Source: Pseudomonadales bacterium (GTDB lineage Bacteria; Pseudomonadota; Gammaproteobacteria; Pseudomonadales; Moraxellaceae). From it: DNA of 9,001 nt. Shown here piece by piece: positions 5,856 to 9,001 of the stretch (its first letter is position 1; the number at the start of each line of letters is the position of its first letter). Position numbers and translations under genes: made by a program. The notes beneath the pieces are model-generated. The model was not told where the DNA came from, ran no database searches, and worked only from the letters and a program-made list of their open reading frames with translations. The DNA is taken from positions 1 to 9,001 of the forward strand of contig JABEVH010000268.1 in assembly GCA_013043915.1 (NCBI GenBank). The letters run 5' to 3'.

Positions 5856-6887
5856 ATGTTTAAGGTGGGTATTGTCGGAGGGACGGGTTATACCGGGGTA
5901 GAATTGCTGCGTTTGTTGGCCTTGCACCCTGATATTAAGGTCAAAGCCATTACTTCCCGCTCTGAACAAGGTGTATCAGTTTCATCCATGTTCAGCAACT
6001 TGCGTGGTTTTATTGATCTGGAGTTTACAGAGCCTACGCTGGATCAACTTCGCGGTTGTGATTTGGTTTTTTTTGCTACGCCTAACGGAGTGGCTATGCA
6101 TATGGCTCCTGATCTCCTCAATGCAGGCATCAAGGTAGTCGATCTGAGTGCGGACTTCAGGCTACAAGATGCTCAGTCCTGGGCTACATGGTATGGACAA
6201 ACTCATGCTTGTCCCGAATTTTTGCCTGAAGCAGTTTACGGCTTGCCTGAGGTGAACGCTGAGCTGATCGCTCAGGCTAGGCTGGTGGCCAATCCGGGGT
6301 GCTACCCTACGTCGGTGCAATTAGCTTTATTGCCTCTATTATCAGCGGGAGTCATTGCTCTTGAAGGGGTAATTGCAGATTGCAAGTCTGGGGTGTCCGG
6401 TGCTGGCCGACAGGCCCACATAAGCTCTCTCTTGCCTGAGGCAGGAGACTCTTTTAAGGCCTACGGGGTGCCGGGACATAGGCACTTGCCTGAAATTAAC
6501 CAACAATTGAGTGTCTATGCGGAGAAGCCGATTGAGTTGACGTTTGTGCCGCATCTGTTGCCCATGATAAGGGGTATACATGCGACCGTATACACACGTC
6601 TCGTACAGACAGATATTGATGTACAAGCCTTGTTTGAATCCTTTTACCAACAACATGAGCTTGTTGATGTAATGCCTGCAGGGTCTCATCCTGAAACTCG
6701 GAGCGTGCGTGGCAGTAATATATGTCGACTGGCTGTGCATAGGCCACAGTCGGGAAAGACTTTAGTTATCCTGTCGGTGATCGATAACCTGGTCAAGGGT
6801 GCAGCAGGTCAAGCTGTTCAGAATATGAACCTCATGCTGGGACTGCCGCAGAATCGTGGTTTGCAGCATGTTCCGCTGATGCCTTGA
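5856..6887 (+). CDS. argC: N-acetyl-gamma-glutamyl-phosphate reductase
   Basis: ArgC catalyses the NADPH-dependent reduction of N-acetylglutamyl phosphate to the semialdehyde, the third step of arginine synthesis in the cytosol. The N-terminus carries the dinucleotide-binding motif GIVGGTGYTGVELLRLL. The catalytic cysteine is in VANPGCYPT (C149 from this start). The conserved GHRHLPEI (H208, H210) supplies the active-site histidine. The length of 343 residues is normal for the family. The open frame extends 5 codons further, to a GTG at 5841 with an ATG at 5850, but GGAG at 5846-5849 sits 6 nt before the ATG at 5856. That gives the expected protein start MFKVGIVGG, so I chose it. The stop TGA overlaps a TTG start of the next gene. 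Family identity is certain; the start is very likely. Confidence 0.96.
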   Translation: MFKVGIVGGTGYTGVELLRLLALHPDIKVKAITSRSEQGVSVSSMFSNLRGFIDLEFTEPTLDQLRGCDLVFFATPNGVAMHMAPDLLNAGIKVVDLSADFRLQDAQSWATWYGQTHACPEFLPEAVYGLPEVNAELIAQARLVANPGCYPTSVQLALLPLLSAGVIALEGVIADCKSGVSGAGRQAHISSLLPEAGDSFKAYGVPGHRHLPEINQQLSVYAEKPIELTFVPHLLPMIRGIHATVYTRLVQTDIDVQALFESFYQQHELVDVMPAGSHPETRSVRGSNICRLAVHRPQSGKTLVILSVIDNLVKGAAGQAVQNMNLMLGLPQNRGLQHVPLMP

Positions 6888-7615
6888 AGCCCCCTGCTGT
6901 GGCTGGTCGACGCGAACGCCTGCAAAAGTTGATACTGGTTCCTTACCGGCCATTGCGAACCCTGTTCATGCGGGTGAGTGGTGGGGTAGGGATTTTGATG
7001 CTATTGAGCCTTGCGTTCTTTGCAGGAACGCGTTTTGGCGGCGCTCGTTATGGGGCAACCCCGGATGAGATTCTGGAATTAAGACAAACCGTACGTCTTT
7101 ATACGCAACAATTTCGGCAAATGCGCGACCAGGTATCCATTGCCCAGCATGATCAGGCGATGGTGCAGGCGGCAAACGAACAGCTGCGGCAACAAAATAA
7201 GGAACTGCTGGATAGCATCAGCAGCATGGAACAACAGGTGGCGCTTTATAAACGCATACTGAATCCGCAGCAGAATGCTCGTGGCCTGAACATTGAACAA
7301 TTTGTATTGCATGCAACCCCGCAATCCTCACACTTTGTCTATCGAATTTTATTGACACAAACCCAGGCCGATGGGGGTGATGTCAGCGGAAAAATGGAAA
7401 TCAGTATCCAGGGGCTTGAGCATGGTCATTCAATTATCCAGCCTATGCACAGTGGGGATGACAGCTTTCATATGCAGTATTTTCAGAGTTTAATTGGCGA
7501 ATGGGTACTGCCTGTAGGTTTTCAACCGCAAGTCGTGACAATTAAGATAGTATCTCAGGGCAGCAGGCCACAGCATGTTGAAAAACAGTTCAAATGGGAA
7601 CTGACGCCGGCTTGA
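6884..7615 (+). CDS. DUF6776-like membrane-anchored coiled-coil protein
   Basis: The protein is 243 residues from the TTG at 6884. It has a basic N-terminal tail with LVPYRPLR (18-25), one hydrophobic membrane segment (about 32-48), a Gln-rich coiled coil (about 60-125) and a beta-rich C-terminal domain (about 135-243). This layout fits the DUF6776 family that lies between argC and a bactofilin gene in related gammaproteobacteria. The positive N-terminus suggests that the coiled coil and C-terminal domain lie in the periplasm. The start is uncertain: TTG overlaps the argC stop as TTGA, which suggests coupled translation, and GTG at 6899 or ATG at 6968 are alternatives. No good ribosome binding site precedes any of them. 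ATG 6968 would cut off the basic tail and the LVPYRPLR motif, so the earlier starts seem better. Molecular function is unknown; a role with the adjacent bactofilin is only suggested by position. Confidence 0.82.
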   Translation: MKPPAVAGRRERLQKLILVPYRPLRTLFMRVSGGVGILMLLSLAFFAGTRFGGARYGATPDEILELRQTVRLYTQQFRQMRDQVSIAQHDQAMVQAANEQLRQQNKELLDSISSMEQQVALYKRILNPQQNARGLNIEQFVLHATPQSSHFVYRILLTQTQADGGDVSGKMEISIQGLEHGHSIIQPMHSGDDSFHMQYFQSLIGEWVLPVGFQPQVVTIKIVSQGSRPQHVEKQFKWELTPA

Positions 7616-7642
7616 TAGGACTGGGTTACCGAGGGGATGGCA

Positions 7643-8041
7643 ATGTTCTGGCGGAAAAGTAAGCGAGACATCCTGAAAAGCAGCTATAAAGAGCATAGTT
7701 TTCTGGCTAAATACTCTGAAATTCAGGGTGATATTACTTTTGTAGGTGGCTTTCACATTGAAGGCATGCTTAAGGGTAACATCACCTCCCATGACGGCAT
7801 TTTGCATGTACATGGTGAAGTACAAGGGAACATACATGTCCCTCATGCCATTATCAATGGGGTCGTACTTGGGGATGTCTATGTCAGCCAGTATCTCGAG
7901 TTATGCTCTCAGGCGCGGGTGACGGGTACGGTTTACTACAACGATATGGAAATGTTGATGGGTGCGCAGGTCAATGGCAGTGTGCGGCGGATTGAAGAGC
8001 AGCCGGTACAACATCCTTCAGTGGAAGAAGTAGTAGCCTAG
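7643..8041 (+). CDS. Bactofilin (polymer-forming cytoskeletal protein)
   Basis: The 132-residue protein is a bactofilin-family protein, which assembles nucleotide-free filaments from a right-handed parallel beta-helix. The core from about residue 18 to 115 shows the short repeating glycine-and-hydrophobic pattern of the family, with runs such as GDITFVGGFHIEGMLKGNI and GVVLGDVYVSQYLEL. Both tails are short and polar: MFWRKSKRD at the N-terminus and an acidic, Pro-containing C-terminus, as usual. ATG at 7637 lies directly against GAGGGG (7631-7636), whereas ATG at 7643 has a 6-nt gap, so 7643 is preferred. The gene lies 27 nt after the DUF6776-like gene, consistent with one transcript. Bactofilins act in cell shape, polarity or wall modification at the inner face of the membrane; the specific role here is unknown. 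Confidence 0.9.
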   Translation: MFWRKSKRDILKSSYKEHSFLAKYSEIQGDITFVGGFHIEGMLKGNITSHDGILHVHGEVQGNIHVPHAIINGVVLGDVYVSQYLELCSQARVTGTVYYNDMEMLMGAQVNGSVRRIEEQPVQHPSVEEVVA

Positions 8042-8056
8042 TAAATTACTGGGTTA

Positions 8057-8062
8057 TATGAT
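8057..8062 (+). promoter_or_regulatory. Possible -10 element of an erpA promoter
   Basis: TATGAT matches the -10 consensus at 5 of 6 positions and lies 38 bp before the GTG start of erpA. No good -35 hexamer is seen 16-18 bp upstream (TAGCCT at 8034-8039 is poor). The call is therefore weak. Confidence 0.2.
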
Positions 8063-8063
8063 A

Positions 8064-8075
8064 ACGTAATTACGT
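8064..8075. promoter_or_regulatory. Perfect 12-bp palindrome upstream of erpA
   Basis: ACGTAATTACGT is a perfect palindrome 25 nt upstream of the erpA start codon. It lies directly downstream of the possible -10 element, where a bound repressor could block transcription. It does not match the IscR type 1 or type 2 site patterns I know. Palindromes of this length can also arise by chance. Confidence 0.3.
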
Positions 8076-8088
8076 GCAGAACTTGAGT

Positions 8089-8094
8089 GAGGAG
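8089..8094 (+). promoter_or_regulatory. Ribosome binding site of erpA
   Basis: GAGGAG lies 6 nt before the GTG at 8101 and decides this non-ATG start. Confidence 0.7.
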
Positions 8095-8100
8095 TGAGCT

Positions 8101-8442
8101 GTGTCATCGTTCGAACACGTCATGGCCATGACAGATGCCGCCGCTGAAAAAGTACGCCGTCTGCGTGCCAGCGAAGAAAATCAGAATTTATTGTTGCGGG
8201 TTTACATCACCGGTGGTGGATGCGCCGGGTTTTCCTATGGATTTACCTTCGATGAAGCTGAGAAAGAAGGTGATTCCGTATTTAGTAACGGCGATGTCCG
8301 TATGGTGGTGGATCCCTTAAGTTTTCAGTATCTGGCTGGCTCTGAAGTCGACTATACGGAAGGTTTGCAGGGATCCCGTTTCATTGTCAAAAATCCCAAT
8401 GCCCAATCCACCTGCGGTTGTGGTTCATCCTTTTCGGTCTAG
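8101..8442 (+). CDS. erpA: Iron-sulfur cluster insertion protein ErpA (A-type carrier)
   Basis: ErpA receives Fe-S clusters from the ISC or SUF machinery and delivers them to apo-enzymes, including those of isoprenoid synthesis, in the cytosol. The 113-residue length and the three ligand cysteines fit the family: C41 in TGGGCAGFSYGF, and C105 and C107 in the terminal STCGCGSSF. The GTG start is supported by GAGGAG at 6 nt and by the normal length of the product. ErpA is preferred over IscA or SufA because of the sequence close to E. coli ErpA and the argC/anmK neighbourhood. The gene has a 59-nt spacer from the bactofilin gene, with a 12-bp palindrome in it, so it may have its own promoter. 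Its stop shares bases with the stop of convergent anmK. Confidence 0.95.
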   Translation: MSSFEHVMAMTDAAAEKVRRLRASEENQNLLLRVYITGGGCAGFSYGFTFDEAEKEGDSVFSNGDVRMVVDPLSFQYLAGSEVDYTEGLQGSRFIVKNPNAQSTCGCGSSFSV

Positions 8443-9001
8443 CTGGCGGTCGGTACGTAGAGTCCTCCCAGGCAGCGCAATCCCTGAGCTCCGGTAACGC
8501 TGGGAACGTTGCCTGGCTCATGATGCAGTCGCGCCCAAGCTAACCATGCAAATGCCATGGCTTCCATCCACTGTGGCTCTATGCCATGCGTTGAGCTCGT
8601 TTCTACCACAAAGCTGGGGAGCAGCGCCTGTAAGTGCTGCATTAGCATAGGGTTATAACTTCCACCGCCGCAGGCGATCAGCCTGCCTTGCTGACCTAAG
8701 TTAAGTATGGCCAAGGCTATGCTGTGCGTTGTGAACTCCAGCAGTGTCCGCAGGATATCAGCGTGTGAAGGTATGGAGTCTAAGGAGTCCAGTATTCCTT
8801 TAAGGAAGGACTGATTGAAGGTTTCTCGTCCGGTGCTCTTGGGGGGGGGTAAACTCAGGTAGGGGTGCTGCATCAATTTGTCAAAAAGTGCATCGTTGAC
8901 CTGACCCTGTTGGGCTAGCTGTCCATGCTGGTCCATGGTTTGATGAAGCTGCGTTTGCATCCAGCCATCCATCAGAACGTTAGCGGGACCCGTGTCAAAA
9001 C
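8439..9001 (-). CDS. anmK: Anhydro-N-acetylmuramic acid kinase, C-terminal half (5' end beyond window)
   Basis: AnmK cleaves the 1,6-anhydro ring of anhydro-MurNAc and phosphorylates it to MurNAc-6-phosphate, in cytosolic recycling of cell-wall sugar. The frame is open to the right edge; the ATG at 8972 is internal. Just upstream of it, the minus strand encodes FDTGPANVLMDGW, the family motif usually written FDTGPGN, whose Asp is probably the catalytic base. Further matches are CGGGSYNPMLM (sugar/nucleotide-binding Gly-rich segment), EAMAFAWLAW, and PGNVPSVTGA near the C-terminus, all standard for AnmK. About half of the usual 360-370 residues lies in the window. One oddity is a run of nine C in the coding strand (8841-8849) that encodes part of LPPPK; the frame is intact. 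The gene converges on erpA with stops in a shared CTAG. Confidence 0.95.
   Translation of the reverse strand, partial: FDTGPANVLMDGWMQTQLHQTMDQHGQLAQQGQVNDALFDKLMQHPYLSLPPPKSTGRETFNQSFLKGILDSLDSIPSHADILRTLLEFTTHSIALAILNLGQQGRLIACGGGSYNPMLMQHLQALLPSFVVETSSTHGIEPQWMEAMAFAWLAWARLHHEPGNVPSVTGAQGLRCLGGLYVPTAS
8841..8849 (-). repeat. Nine-base mononucleotide run inside anmK
   Basis: Nine consecutive G on the plus strand (C on the coding strand) encode consecutive prolines. Runs of this length can slip in replication or be misread in sequencing. A one-base change would shift the anmK frame before its last 140 or so codons. Confidence 0.6.

Noticed and set aside
6574..6593. Second GTATAC pair inside argC (GTATAC, 8 bp, GTATAC), like the candidate operator
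   Set aside because: The spacer differs (8 versus 5 bp), the flanking G/C of the arms is not kept, and it is inside a conserved coding region, so it is probably chance.
6342..6747. Minus-strand open frames of 132 and 83 codons inside argC
   Set aside because: argC is unambiguous here; the antisense frames lack ribosome binding sites and family resemblance.
7490..7846. Minus-strand open frame of 118 codons across the DUF6776/bactofilin junction
   Set aside because: It is antisense to two supported genes and has no motif.
1..9001. tRNA, rRNA, CRISPR array or riboswitch
   Set aside because: No repeated spacer array or recognisable structured RNA was seen when reading both strands; short RNAs cannot be excluded without a covariance search.

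Overview
The window looks like a chromosomal segment of a gammaproteobacterium with roughly balanced base composition. The main reason is the right-hand half: argC, a DUF6776-type membrane/coiled-coil gene, a small bactofilin, erpA, and anmK on the opposite strand. This neighbourhood resembles the argC-erpA-anmK region I recall from Pseudomonas-like gammaproteobacteria. The proteins are clear family members, but the species cannot be fixed from the sequence alone.

Layout, left to right. (1) Positions 1-802 hold the 3' part of an IS4-family transposase gene that runs in from the left edge, followed by a 231-bp stretch without a convincing gene. (2) A minus-strand gene (1034-2248) encodes a DUF2236/MpaB/Lcp-like haem oxygenase. 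It is divergent from a tight plus-strand operon: a GMC flavoprotein oxidoreductase (2405-4354), a 145-aa small-domain protein (4358-4795) and an AttH/CrtC-like lipocalin-fold protein (4792-5781). The 156-bp divergent spacer contains a perfect 7-5-7 palindrome just upstream of the oxygenase ribosome binding site, a good operator candidate. (3) From 5856 the core genes argC, DUF6776, bactofilin and erpA follow on the plus strand. The anmK gene faces them and leaves the window at the right edge.

The most interesting part is the four-gene module at 1034-5781. It joins a putative haem-dependent oxygenase (family known for rubber and polyprenoid cleavage), a flavin alcohol/sterol-type oxidase with a cysteine-rich motif, a small protein that resembles the beta-rich domain attached to some GMC oxidoreductases, and an enzyme of the fold used for carotenoid hydration and tocopherol cyclisation. 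All four lack obvious signal peptides. I infer a cytosolic or membrane-surface pathway that oxidises or remodels a hydrophobic lipid or isoprenoid. The substrate is unknown. The module lies between an IS element and a conserved core locus, as expected of accessory DNA, although no boundary repeat proves acquisition.

The right side combines arginine biosynthesis (ArgC), a probable membrane-anchored coiled-coil protein, a cytoskeletal bactofilin, iron-sulfur cluster delivery (ErpA) and cell-wall recycling (AnmK). These share conserved gene order rather than one pathway. Smaller points are the CTAG at which erpA and anmK share stop bases, a 9-base C/G run inside anmK, and a perfect 12-bp palindrome upstream of erpA.
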